Source: Candidatus Melainabacteria bacterium
Lineage (GTDB): Bacteria; Cyanobacteriota; Vampirovibrionia; Obscuribacterales; Obscuribacteraceae
Length of the DNA: 64,000 bases
Assembly (NCBI GenBank): GCA_003963305.1
Contig: RXJR01000008.1
Span: forward strand, 124,001 to 188,000
Direction of reading: 5' to 3'
The translations under genes were made by a program, and so were the position numbers. Positions 34,209 through 42,618 of this stretch are shown one piece after another; within the stretch, counting starts at the first letter, position 1, and each line of letters opens with the position of its first letter. A model generated the notes under the pieces. The model saw nothing but the letters and a program-made list of their open reading frames with translations, ran no database searches and was not told where the DNA came from.

Positions 34209-35336
34209 ATGGTGGGAATCTTCAACGATCTGGAGAGCTACGGACACGAACAGGTCGTTTTCTTCCATGATAAGGAATCTGGATTGAAAGCTATCATCGG
34301 AATCCACAGCACTGTTCTTGGACCAGCCCTGGGCGGCTGTCGTATGTGGAATTACGCTGACGAAGCTGCTGCATTACGCGATGTTCTTCGTCTGTCGCGC
34401 GGTATGACCTACAAGGCTGCAGTTGCCGGTCTCAACCTGGGTGGCGGCAAGGCTGTGATCATCGGCGATGCGAGAACACAGAAGACTGATGAAATGATGG
34501 CTGCATTCGGCAGAGCAGTTGAGTCTGTGGGCGGACGCTACATCACGGCTGAAGATGTAGGCATGAGCGTCAAAGACATTGATTTGATTCGCAATTTCAC
34601 TAAGCATGCAGTAGGCGGCAGCAATGAAGGCGGCAGCGGCGATCCATCTGTCATGACCGCGTTTGGTGTCTTCCAGGGCATGAAAGCTGCTCTCAAACAT
34701 GTCGGATTGGGCGGCGGCAGTCTGGAAGGGCTGAAGGTTGCTGTTCAAGGTGTAGGAAACGTCGGCTATCACCTCTGCAGCTATCTCTCTGCTGCTGGTG
34801 CCAAGCTCATCATCACAGACATTTATCCGAAATCTGTAGAGCGCATAGTGCAGGAATTTGGCGCAGAAGTTGTTTCGCCAGATGAAATCTACAGTGTCGA
34901 ATGCGATGTTTTCGCTCCATGCGCTCTCGGTGCCATTCTCAACAATCGCACCATTCCTCAATTGAAGTGCAAAATCGTTGCCGGTTCTGCTAACAACCAG
35001 TTAGAGACCGACTCTGATGGAGCCGCATTGCAGGCAAAGGGCATCGTCTATGCTCCTGATTACGCCATCAACGCCGGCGGTTTGATTAATGTCGCCGCAG
35101 AACTGGATGGATATAATCCTGAGCTGGTCAATCAGAAAGTCTCCAAGATCTATCAAACGATCGAAGACATTCTCAATCGCGCATCCTCAGAAGGTATCCT
35201 GCCACATCAGGCTGCAGATAAATTGGCCGAACAAAGACTGGACGAGGTACGCAAATCAGCCAATGCCCCCAAGTCTTTTCAAAACCCAAGCAGCCGAAAC
35301 GTCGGTCAAACAAAAAGCCTCGTGATCGCTAAGTAG
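34209..35336 (+). CDS. Leucine/branched-chain amino acid dehydrogenase
   Basis: 375 aa of the Glu/Leu/Phe/Val dehydrogenase family. Landmarks: GPALGGCRMW, MTYKAAVAGLNLGGGKAVI (residues 66-84, Lys69 and Lys81 in the active site) and the NAD-binding VAVQGVGNVG (177-186). Size and lack of the long glutamate dehydrogenase inserts point to leucine dehydrogenase, which reversibly deaminates leucine, valine and isoleucine with NAD. Start ATG 34209 follows AAGGAG. The C-terminal 25 residues are an extra Ser/Asn-rich tail. A Cys protein and a class-V aminotransferase follow in the same direction, perhaps a nitrogen-metabolism unit. Confidence 0.85.
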   Translation: MVGIFNDLESYGHEQVVFFHDKESGLKAIIGIHSTVLGPALGGCRMWNYADEAAALRDVLRLSRGMTYKAAVAGLNLGGGKAVIIGDARTQKTDEMMAAFGRAVESVGGRYITAEDVGMSVKDIDLIRNFTKHAVGGSNEGGSGDPSVMTAFGVFQGMKAALKHVGLGGGSLEGLKVAVQGVGNVGYHLCSYLSAAGAKLIITDIYPKSVERIVQEFGAEVVSPDEIYSVECDVFAPCALGAILNNRTIPQLKCKIVAGSANNQLETDSDGAALQAKGIVYAPDYAINAGGLINVAAELDGYNPELVNQKVSKIYQTIEDILNRASSEGILPHQAADKLAEQRLDEVRKSANAPKSFQNPSSRNVGQTKSLVIAK

Positions 35337-35359
35337 GCAGTTGTTCTAAGGAATCTCGA

Positions 35360-35716
35360 TTGTCGTTCAACACTGTCTACAGCGATTTAGAATGTCCTTT
35401 CTGTAAAGTGAAAGTGACTTCTGGTGTTGGTTTTCAGGTCGGTGCGATCGAGAACAAGAACTACAAAATTGGCGACAAGCTCAATTGGGACGGCAGTAAA
35501 TGCCGTCCCTCTGTGCGTCCGGCTGACGGCAACATCAAAAGTATCGGTTACTTCAACTGCGACAATATCCGTTGCTCAACCTGGCAAGACTGCTATCCGC
35601 AAATACAACAAGCACTTGTTACAGTCGAAAACGACATCATTACTGACGTTTGCGTTTTTCATGAACGACGTGAAGGTCAAAACTTTGACATCATAGAACC
35701 GAACGGTCTATCCTAA
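35360..35716 (+). CDS. Small protein with Cys pair, unknown function
   Basis: 118 aa beginning at TTG 35360 (MSFNTVYSDLECPFC), with AAGGA eight bases upstream. CPFC (residues about 12-15) and later CDNIRC and CYPQ could bind zinc. No signal peptide. No family recognised. It sits 23 bases after the dehydrogenase and 23 before the aminotransferase, so all three are probably one transcript. Confidence 0.6.
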   Translation: MSFNTVYSDLECPFCKVKVTSGVGFQVGAIENKNYKIGDKLNWDGSKCRPSVRPADGNIKSIGYFNCDNIRCSTWQDCYPQIQQALVTVENDIITDVCVFHERREGQNFDIIEPNGLS

Positions 35717-35739
35717 TCGCCTCTTTTGGAGCGATTACC

Positions 35740-36897
35740 ATGCCTATTCAACCACGTGAGTTCTTGATGATTCCCGGCCCGACACCTGTGCCGGATGCTG
35801 TGCTGGAGTCGGTGGCGCGCCACCCGATCGGACACCGCACCCCGGAATTTTCCAAGGTCGTGCAGGATGTCATTCAAGATTTGAAGTGGTTGGGAAAGAC
35901 TGAAAATGACGTCTTTGTCCTTACCGCCTCTGGCACTGGTGGCATGGAAGCGGCTGTCTCCAACACGATAAGCCCTGGAGACAGAGTTCTCAGTCTGATC
36001 TGCGGTGTATTCGGCGAGCGCTGGGCGAAAGTTGCGGAAGCATTCGGTGCTGAAGTGGAGCGTATGACAGTCGAGCCCGGCAAAGCAATCGATCCCAAAG
36101 CAGTGGAAGCGAAGTTGGCTTCTGCTCAGCCCAAGTTCAAGGCCGTGACGATAACTCATAACGAAACATCTACCGGCGTCATAAACGATCTGCAGGCTCT
36201 TGCTGCTGCTGCCAAAAAACATTCTGCGCTTTCGGTAGTCGATGCCGTCACCAGTTTCGGAGCGGTTGATTTACCGATTGATGCCTGGGATGTTGACGTG
36301 GTTGTCACAGGCAGCCAGAAAGCTTTGATGCTGCCTCCCGGTCTGGGCATCATCTTCTTTGGCAAACGCGCCTGGGAAGCCAAGGCGAATTGTCAGAGCA
36401 AAAGTTTCTACTTCGATTTGAAGAAGTACAAAAAATCGCTCGACGCGAATACAACGCCGTACACGCCTAATGTTTCGCTCTTCTGCGGCTTGGCAACGGC
36501 TTTGAAGATGATGCGCGAGGAAGGCACAGAGTCCATCTTTGCTCGTCACATGCGTCTGAAACAATCATTGCGAGCTGGTTTGCAGGCGATGGGGCTGGAG
36601 CTCGTAGTTGACGAAGAGGCGGCCTCTCCTACCATTACCTCAATCAAACCGCCGGCAGACCTGACTGTCGATGCGATTCGCAAAAAGCTGAAAGAGCGTT
36701 ACAAGATACTCGTCGCTGATGGACAGGAAGAGCTGAAAGGCAAAATTTTTCGCATCGGACACATGGGCTACGTTTTCGAGCGCGATGTTTTGATGACACT
36801 GGCATCACTGGAAGCAACTTTGATCGAACTGGGTCACAAAGTGGAGCCCGGCAAAGCAGTACGTTCGGCTTCAGATTTGCTGGCTGCCAGAAAGTAG
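35740..36897 (+). CDS. Class-V aminotransferase (alanine/serine-glyoxylate type)
   Basis: 385 aa of PLP fold type I. Landmarks: IPGPTPVPDAVLESV (residues 11-25), GHRTPEFSKV (31-40), TASGTGGMEAA (cofactor phosphate, 62-72), SVVDAVTSFGAVDL (PLP Asp168) and TGSQKALMLPPGL with the Schiff-base Lys194. This pattern is that of alanine-glyoxylate and serine-glyoxylate aminotransferases and the related hydrogenase small subunit-like group. It would transaminate alanine or serine with glyoxylate in glycine/serine metabolism. Start ATG follows GGAG. Substrate preference cannot be settled by eye. Confidence 0.85.
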   Translation: MPIQPREFLMIPGPTPVPDAVLESVARHPIGHRTPEFSKVVQDVIQDLKWLGKTENDVFVLTASGTGGMEAAVSNTISPGDRVLSLICGVFGERWAKVAEAFGAEVERMTVEPGKAIDPKAVEAKLASAQPKFKAVTITHNETSTGVINDLQALAAAAKKHSALSVVDAVTSFGAVDLPIDAWDVDVVVTGSQKALMLPPGLGIIFFGKRAWEAKANCQSKSFYFDLKKYKKSLDANTTPYTPNVSLFCGLATALKMMREEGTESIFARHMRLKQSLRAGLQAMGLELVVDEEAASPTITSIKPPADLTVDAIRKKLKERYKILVADGQEELKGKIFRIGHMGYVFERDVLMTLASLEATLIELGHKVEPGKAVRSASDLLAARK

Positions 36898-37072
36898 TTT
36901 CTGCTATCGATCTCTCTGCGCATCGACTTTTCGTGGGACAATCCCCACGGTGGAGGCGCACGCAATGTTGCAGTTTCAATAAGAGGAACTTAAACTATTT
37001 GAAATAAATAGGCACAGTGCTGCTTTTAGTGGTATCAAAGAGGTCTAAGTTGGAACGTTTGGGAGTCAGACC

Positions 37073-38008
37073 ATGAAGCGGTCATTAACCCCGAGATCCC
37101 TTGCAATTGTCGCAGTAAGCGTTGGACTGTCGTTTGCAACATTCTTGCAGCCAGCTCACGCTCAGTATTATTTCAACAATCTGCCGTACGCTCTCAGTTC
37201 GTCTTTGATTTATCCGATCGGGCGAATGTTTCTCGGTGGCGGCACCAGCATCTACAACATCGCCAACCCCTACTACTTGACGAATCGGCTGGTTAACGGC
37301 GGCATCAATTCGAGCGGATTTTTCCGGGCACCAGGTTATGGACCGATGCCAATGGGAGTAGCTGGTTACACCGACGAAGAGCCCTTGAATTCGCCTCGCC
37401 AGCGCAATCGACCGTTCAGGTACGGTCAGTGGGGCGTCGACCAGACGGCATACGCAGGCGGTTACATTGCTCCTAATCCAAATGCGGTCGTGCCGCAAGC
37501 AGTGGGTCAACCCGGCGCGCCCGGTATGCCTGCCATCATTCCTCCTCAGCAAGCCAATCAGATGCCACCGACTGCGCCGCAGCGTGGCAAGAAAAAGCAC
37601 TCGAAAAATCAGCAGGTGGCTCAGTATGCACCACAGGCGGTAGCAAGTGCAGCTGCTCCTCAGCTGCCAGCAAGTTCTCCGGCTCCGCTTGCCCAGGGTT
37701 TTGTCACTATGGTGAATACCAAATACGACGGCGATATATCGAAAGCTCTGTTCAGCCCAGAAGGCAGGTCGTGGGCCCACACGGTTGGGCTTGTTGATAA
37801 TAACGACATCTTTAGCGCTGATTTAAGTCAGGAACGCGTTTTAGTGATTGGCAAGATCTTCAAAGATCCGGGACTGGACCCTGTCAGCAAACTGGATGCA
37901 GTCAAGATATTGCTGCGCACCTCGCCTGCTTCCAGCTCAGCAGTTGCAGCGCCTGCGATAGTGCCCGGCGCGCCTCAGACTGCAGCAGCACCAGGCACGA
38001 GCAACTGA
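37073..38008 (+). CDS. Secreted Pro/Gln/Ala-rich protein
   Basis: 311 aa. Signal peptide residues 1-30 with AHA-QY cleavage. The mature part starts with Tyr/Asn/Gly-rich sequence (YYFNNLPYALSSSLIYPIG; GGGTSIYNIANPYYLTNRL), then a long Pro/Gln/Ala linker with a basic RGKKKHSKNQQ patch. Near the end is a short conserved-looking block VNTKYDGDISKALFSPEGRSWAHTVGLVDNNDIF (about 212-245). No known domain. Start ATG follows GGGAG. An exported surface or periplasmic protein. Confidence 0.62.
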   Translation: MKRSLTPRSLAIVAVSVGLSFATFLQPAHAQYYFNNLPYALSSSLIYPIGRMFLGGGTSIYNIANPYYLTNRLVNGGINSSGFFRAPGYGPMPMGVAGYTDEEPLNSPRQRNRPFRYGQWGVDQTAYAGGYIAPNPNAVVPQAVGQPGAPGMPAIIPPQQANQMPPTAPQRGKKKHSKNQQVAQYAPQAVASAAAPQLPASSPAPLAQGFVTMVNTKYDGDISKALFSPEGRSWAHTVGLVDNNDIFSADLSQERVLVIGKIFKDPGLDPVSKLDAVKILLRTSPASSSAVAAPAIVPGAPQTAAAPGTSN

Positions 38009-38143
38009 AGCAATCTGGTTTGAAGCGAATGTTGCGCTTTCCCCATGCTCGTTATCGAGTGTGACGAAGCTGTGTTGTCATGCAGATTTCGGCTCGGCCG
38101 GTTCGGTATATTTAGGCTCCCCGGATGTCATAAAGGAGTGCTC

Positions 38144-38863
38144 ATGAATACTGAGTCTTTTACGCAAGAATTGAACGCGCGAATCGCAAAGTACGATTTG
38201 CTCAGCCATCCCTTTTATAAATCTTGGAGCATGGGTGCACTCAAGAAAGATGAGATTAGAGAGTACGCCTGCGATTACTATCATCATGTAGCCGAATTTC
38301 CCAACTATCTCGATACGCTGCAAAAGCGCTTGCCTGAAGGGGAATTGCGTAATGTAGTTCTTGAAAATAAGGGTGACGAAGAAGGTGTTCAGTCTCGTGA
38401 CGGACGTTCTCATGCTGAAATCTGGCTTGATTTTGCTCAGGGAATGGGCGCCAGTGCCGAAGATATCGTAGATCATGAGCCGATTGAAGAAATTGAACAA
38501 CTGATAGCCACCTTCAAAGATGTTGTTGCAAACGGCTCCACCGCTGAAGCACTGGCTGCCCTCTATGCCTACGAATCACAAGTGCCGCGCGTGGCCACTG
38601 AAAAAGAGCGCGGTCTGAAAGATCACTATGGTGCTGATGATAAGACCAGCTACTACTTTACTTTGCACAAATCGTTCGATGTTTTGCACGCGAGAACATG
38701 GCTCGAACAGATTGCCCGTGAAGTTGGCACCGACGAGGCTGTGCAGCAAGCGGCTCTAAATGCTGCTGAAAGAGCTGCAAAATCGCTCTGGAACGCTCTT
38801 GATGGCGTTGAGCGCGAGCGCCTCTCGATCGCAAACAGCGGCACAAGCGTTTGTTGCCACTAG
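38144..38863 (+). CDS. CADD-family self-sacrificing pABA synthase
   Basis: 239 aa, ATG 38144 behind AAAGGAG. Helical TENA/heme-oxygenase-like di-metal fold. Landmarks resemble chlamydial CADD: Tyr25 in SHPFYKSW, His90, Glu144 (YAYESQ), Lys154 ten residues later (ATEKERG) and His175-x3-Asp179-x2-His182. In Chlamydia trachomatis the equivalent residues (Tyr27, Glu142, Lys152, His174, Asp178, His181) bind metal or supply the ring for p-aminobenzoate, made from the protein's own tyrosine. It is 14 bases upstream of folP and heads a folate operon. This context strongly supports pABA supply without pabA/pabB/pabC. Whether it is active is inference. Confidence 0.85.
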   Translation: MNTESFTQELNARIAKYDLLSHPFYKSWSMGALKKDEIREYACDYYHHVAEFPNYLDTLQKRLPEGELRNVVLENKGDEEGVQSRDGRSHAEIWLDFAQGMGASAEDIVDHEPIEEIEQLIATFKDVVANGSTAEALAALYAYESQVPRVATEKERGLKDHYGADDKTSYYFTLHKSFDVLHARTWLEQIAREVGTDEAVQQAALNAAERAAKSLWNALDGVERERLSIANSGTSVCCH

Positions 38864-38877
38864 ATAGATGAGGGCAG

Positions 38878-39756
38878 ATGCTAGGCTTGAAACCCGTCGA
38901 TAGTGATCTGTCGAGACGCCTGCATCGCGGCGCTCTGCGTGTGCGAGATTTCTCTCACTCGTGGGGATCTCGCACCCTGATTATGGGAATTGTTAACGTC
39001 ACCCCGGACTCCTTCTCTGGAGACGGGGTGCTTAACTGTGCGGATGCAGTGGCTAAAGCCTCTCTGCAGGCTGATTCTGGCGCCGACATCATCGATATTG
39101 GTGGGCAGTCCACACGCCCGGGGCATGAACCGGTGTCAATAGACGAAGAGTTGAAGCGTGTTTTGCCTGTACTTTCTCAGTTCAGGCAGCAGATGCCCGC
39201 CGCTCTTGTTTCTCTCGACACCACTAAACCAGAAGTTCTGCAGCAGGCTCTGGAGGTGGATTTACTTAATTCCATCTGGGGAATCAGCGATCAGCTGCTT
39301 GCCATAGCTGTCGAGCGTGCACTGCCTGTGGTGGTAATGCACAATAAGGAGCGTCCGCAATACTCTTCCAGTGTAGTTGATGAAGTCTTGCGTTATCTGG
39401 ATAATCAGGCGAGAAAGGCAGTTAGAGCCGGTCTCAAGCACGAGCATGTTATTCTCGACCCGGGCATCGGATTCGGTAAGACGGCAGAGCACAATTTGCA
39501 AGTTTTGAACCAGTTGCATCGCTTGACTGCGCTGGGCTTTCCTACCCTGATAGGCACATCCCGCAAGTCATTTTTAGGTAAATTGACCGGCAAAAATGTG
39601 GACCAACGCCTGGCTGGTTCGCTTGCTACGGTATCGCTGGCGGTGGCGGCAGGAATAGATATTGTGCGTGTTCATGATGTCGCGCAAACCAAAGAAGCTC
39701 TAGCTGTCAGTGACGCCATAATTCGCCAGACACGCCCGTCTGGCTGGGAGAGCTGA
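38878..39756 (+). CDS. folP: Dihydropteroate synthase
   Basis: 292 aa. Joins pABA with dihydropterin pyrophosphate to make dihydropteroate. Family motifs: MGIVNVTPDSFSGDG, IDIGGQSTRPG, VSLDTTKPEV, VILDPGIGFGK and IGTSRKSFLG. The usual His/Asn loop is VVMHNKERPQ. Start ATG 38878 has GAGGG before it. The stop overlaps the folB start as TGATG. Second gene of the CADD-folP-folB-folK operon; the target of sulfonamides. Confidence 0.95.
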   Translation: MLGLKPVDSDLSRRLHRGALRVRDFSHSWGSRTLIMGIVNVTPDSFSGDGVLNCADAVAKASLQADSGADIIDIGGQSTRPGHEPVSIDEELKRVLPVLSQFRQQMPAALVSLDTTKPEVLQQALEVDLLNSIWGISDQLLAIAVERALPVVVMHNKERPQYSSSVVDEVLRYLDNQARKAVRAGLKHEHVILDPGIGFGKTAEHNLQVLNQLHRLTALGFPTLIGTSRKSFLGKLTGKNVDQRLAGSLATVSLAVAAGIDIVRVHDVAQTKEALAVSDAIIRQTRPSGWES

Positions 39757-40136
39757 TGTCTGAAACGGTGGACCGATCTTTGCCTGTAGATGTTATTCGC
39801 ATTGATAAGATTGTCGCTCGCGGAAAACATGGCGTGACGGCGGCCGAGCGCGAGCAAGAATTGCCGCTGGAGCTTTCCGTGGAACTGCTCGTTGATCTCT
39901 CTAGAGCGGCTCAGACAGACAACATTGACGACACGATCAATTATTCGACTTTGAATCAAGCGATCGTGTCGGTTGTGCAAACCAGATCCCGGCACCTGAT
40001 TGAAAAGTTGGCAGAAGACGTACTGGAAGTGATTTTTCAGGACCAGCGTGTCAGGCAGGCGACTGTTCGTATCGCCAAGCCTGAAAGATTGAACGGAGCT
40101 ACTCCCAGCGTTACGCTGGTACGCAGGAACGAATAA
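39756..40136 (+). CDS. folB: Dihydroneopterin aldolase
   Basis: 126 aa. Converts 7,8-dihydroneopterin to 6-hydroxymethyl-dihydropterin, feeding folK. Motifs: IDKIVARGKHGVTAAEREQ, DDTINYSTL, RSRHLIEKLAEDV and VRIAKPERLNG. Start codon overlaps the folP stop by one base (TGATG), so translation is coupled. Length is normal. Confidence 0.93.
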   Translation: MSETVDRSLPVDVIRIDKIVARGKHGVTAAEREQELPLELSVELLVDLSRAAQTDNIDDTINYSTLNQAIVSVVQTRSRHLIEKLAEDVLEVIFQDQRVRQATVRIAKPERLNGATPSVTLVRRNE

Positions 40137-40138
40137 GC

Positions 40139-40606
40139 ATGGTCTATGCATATATTGGTCTCGGGTCTAACCTGGGAGATACGGCTCAGAACTTGCGCAA
40201 TGCTCTGCGCGAAGTAGAGGCTTTTGGTCAGGTTTATGCCAAGTCGCGCCTCTATCATTCCAAGCCGTGGGGGGTCACCGATCAGCCGGACTTTTGTAAT
40301 GCAGTTATTCAGCTTGAAACGTCACTTTCGCCTCAGGAATTGTTGAAAGGCTTGAAGGACCTGGAGAAGCGCATGGGGCGTGAGGAATCGCGGCGCTGGG
40401 GCCCTCGCTTAATAGACCTGGACATTCTCACTTATGGTGAAGAAGTAGTGAGAGATGAAAATTTGACTGTGCCGCATCTGCACATGAACGAGCGAGCGTT
40501 TGTCTTGATGCCGCTTTGTGATATCGACCATAACTACAAGGACGCCCTTATGGCGCTTCCGGTTGAATCAAGAGAGGAAGTGCAGTTGACCGGTCTGACC
40601 TGGTAG
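40139..40606 (+). CDS. folK: HPPK, dihydropterin pyrophosphokinase
   Basis: 155 aa. Transfers pyrophosphate from ATP to 6-hydroxymethyl-dihydropterin, making the folP substrate. Motifs: IGLGSNLGDTAQNL, QPDFCNAVIQLET and RWGPRLIDLDILTYG (conserved DxDIL). ATG 40139 is two bases after the folB stop. Ends the folate operon; GTP cyclohydrolase (folE) is not in the window. Confidence 0.95.
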   Translation: MVYAYIGLGSNLGDTAQNLRNALREVEAFGQVYAKSRLYHSKPWGVTDQPDFCNAVIQLETSLSPQELLKGLKDLEKRMGREESRRWGPRLIDLDILTYGEEVVRDENLTVPHLHMNERAFVLMPLCDIDHNYKDALMALPVESREEVQLTGLTW

Positions 40607-40632
40607 ATAGGACCGTCAGGCGTCTTTCAAGG

Positions 40633-41115
40633 CTAAAGATTGACACCGAAAAGCCAGCGAAAGAACTGCCAGGTTCTGCTTTTGTTCAGCTTTTCCAGTA
40701 ACTCGTGCGTCTCTTTCAATTCTTCTTCGTATTCTTGGATTGATTCAAGCAGAGCGTGGTTCTCTCTTTCGATTAAGATAGCTTTGGCCGCTCTGGCTCT
40801 GAACTCACCCAGCACCTTCAGTTGCTCTTGCATGCTGTCTACCTGAGACTCCAGGTAGCCGATGCGGTACATCGCACCTTCCAGCCTGACGGCGGCAAAA
40901 TCCAGACTCTCCAGCACGTCACCTACATGTTTGGCTGTAGTATCGGCGCGGGTCTGCGTTGATAAGCCGGTTGATTGAACGGTTGTGGTTAACTCTGTCG
41001 AGGGCGGTCTCACCTCGGCTGGTGGCTTCGCATCTGGTGTCATATCGATCACGCCGGTATTGTTGAACAATGCGTCAATGGCCGATGTGGTCGTTTCAGT
41101 AGGTGCAATGTCCAT
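40633..41115 (-). CDS. Coiled-coil protein of unknown function
   Basis: 160 aa. A Thr/Pro/Ala-rich first half (residues 1-62) is followed by a long coiled coil (about 70-145, ALLESIQEYEEELKETHELLEKLN), then a short aromatic C-terminus WQFFRWLFGVNL that could contact a membrane. No family recognised. It converges on folK with 26 bases between the stops. Confidence 0.55.
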   Translation of the reverse strand: MDIAPTETTTSAIDALFNNTGVIDMTPDAKPPAEVRPPSTELTTTVQSTGLSTQTRADTTAKHVGDVLESLDFAAVRLEGAMYRIGYLESQVDSMQEQLKVLGEFRARAAKAILIERENHALLESIQEYEEELKETHELLEKLNKSRTWQFFRWLFGVNL

Positions 41116-41285
41116 CGCTAGATCCTTCCGTTCTCGGTACTAATCCGGGTCCCAGAAGATTATGAGCCTATCGACGATTGCTGTCTAGTACCGTATCCGG
41201 TGGGCACTAGATATGGTGTAGCTTGTAGTGGTAATGATGGATATATTGTAGTGGTACCACCGGTGCTGGCAAAATATTGCTCATC

Positions 41286-41471
41286 TCAGTTCTTTTTCTC
41301 AGTCGTGCTGCTCCTATTCTCGCCGCCGGCAGTTTTGCTGCCGGTTGCTTCGTTTTCAGGACGAATTGCTTTGGACAGGGCGTTGGCCGCGTCTGCGATT
41401 GCTTTGCCTAAGTCCTGGTCGCGATTAGTCTCAAAGTTGTTGAGACTATCGTTTTTAACTGTATCTGACAT
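41286..41471 (-). CDS. Small polar protein
   Basis: 61 aa, MSDTVKNDSLNNFETNRDQ..., charged, Asn/Thr-rich, with one likely helix (DLGKAIADAANALSKAIR) and a disordered tail. GAGG lies 12 bases before ATG 41471, a possible ribosome binding site. No family recognised. It may be real because of the site and the clean composition, but support is modest. Confidence 0.4.
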   Translation of the reverse strand: MSDTVKNDSLNNFETNRDQDLGKAIADAANALSKAIRPENEATGSKTAGGENRSSTTEKKN

Positions 41472-41951
41472 AAAACCAGCCTCTATTGTGAGTCAAGGTT
41501 TCTTTCTGTCAGTTGTTGTTGGTAAGTGTGCGGAGGAACGTTGTTGCCAATTCTTCCGCCTTACCATGGTCGCCTCTGGAGCCTGAATTGTGTGCTAGTA
41601 CGGGCTATAAAAGCGGTTAGGAAAACATGTATCTTTCCAGGGTTGGGTCTGTCACTTTGCAAGCTTCGCTAGGACATATTTTCTAATAAGCCTATAAAAG
41701 AGAGCTTCTAGCATTTTTATATACCGTTCTGTGCTGGCTTTTCGAGCGCCATTAGCGCTAGGGTTAATCATTCCTTCAGTTTCGTTTTTTTCGCCGATAT
41801 TTAAACCCTAACCCTTTCACCGCCAACCAAAACCTTAACCGGCTGCCACCTAGTGGGCTGCGAGTCGTTTAACGCTTTGGCTGGTCAACTTGAACATCCG
41901 TACGCCAGAGGCAGTGTTGCAACGCTGAACCGCTGGTAGTTAGGAGCATCC
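41472..41951. other. Intergenic region upstream of the DUF218 gene
   Basis: 480 bases, AT-rich. It includes AGGGTTAAT near 41760 and the complementary ACCCTAACCC near 41808, which could pair over a 40-base gap. No coding frame with a start site. The promoter of the DUF218 group should lie near the right end. Confidence 0.45.
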
Positions 41952-42590
41952 ATGCACGATCACAGCGATTCAGTCACGCCCATTGTTGTTGTCCTCGGTG
42001 GAGGCATGAGCAACGATGGCCGCGGCGGACCAGCAACAATTTTACGAGCCCGCAAGGCCGTCAAGTTGGCGAAAGCCAACCCCACCTGGACCTTCATTCT
42101 CTCGGGAGATGGACGTGTTGACCCTGCCTCGTCAGACTTGACCGAGGCTCAGTTCATGGCGCGCATCCTCGTTGAGGCTGGAGTTGACGGTTCTCGACTG
42201 CTGCTCGAAGACGAGTCTCGCGACACCATCGGCAATGCTGTTCTGGTGGCGGCTCGTTATCTCAGGCACCTGCAGCCGCGGACCCTGTACGTCGTCACCT
42301 CGCCCTTCCACTCGACTCGCGCCCTGCTGCTCTTCCGCGGCGTGCTCGGTCCTGCCTGGGACGTGCAGGTGGCAGCATCATCTCCGGCGCGCGGCGATGC
42401 AACGCGTCGAGCCAACGAGCCTGGTGGCATCGACTGGACAAGGCGCTTCTTCGCCGGCATCACGCCTGGCGACCTCAAGGCTTGCATCCGCAAGCTGATC
42501 GCTGACCGTCCTGGCTATGCCACCAGCCGCACACTGCAATTTGACGACAACCCCGATGGCAGTGATACCACGCTCGGTACCGCTGCCTGA
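41952..42590 (+). CDS. DUF218/YdcF-like protein
   Basis: 212 aa of the DUF218 (SanA/ElyC/YdcF) fold. Landmarks: VVVLGGGMSNDG, ILSGDGRVDP, EAQFMARILVEAGVDGSRLLLEDESRDTIGNA and YVVTSPFHSTRALLLF. The family is a Rossmann-like enzyme-related fold linked to envelope or vancomycin resistance in some members; YdcF binds S-adenosylmethionine in vitro. No membrane segment here, so it is the cytosolic type. Start ATG 41952 follows TAGGAG. First of three rightward GC-rich genes. Confidence 0.82.
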   Translation: MHDHSDSVTPIVVVLGGGMSNDGRGGPATILRARKAVKLAKANPTWTFILSGDGRVDPASSDLTEAQFMARILVEAGVDGSRLLLEDESRDTIGNAVLVAARYLRHLQPRTLYVVTSPFHSTRALLLFRGVLGPAWDVQVAASSPARGDATRRANEPGGIDWTRRFFAGITPGDLKACIRKLIADRPGYATSRTLQFDDNPDGSDTTLGTAA

Positions 42591-42618
42591 TCGCACAGCG
42601 CCGAAGGAGGCCTATGTC

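Noticed and set aside
41755-41830. Telomere-like AGGGTTA/ACCCTAA words
   Set aside because: Only two or three short copies in intergenic DNA; no array or replication gene nearby.
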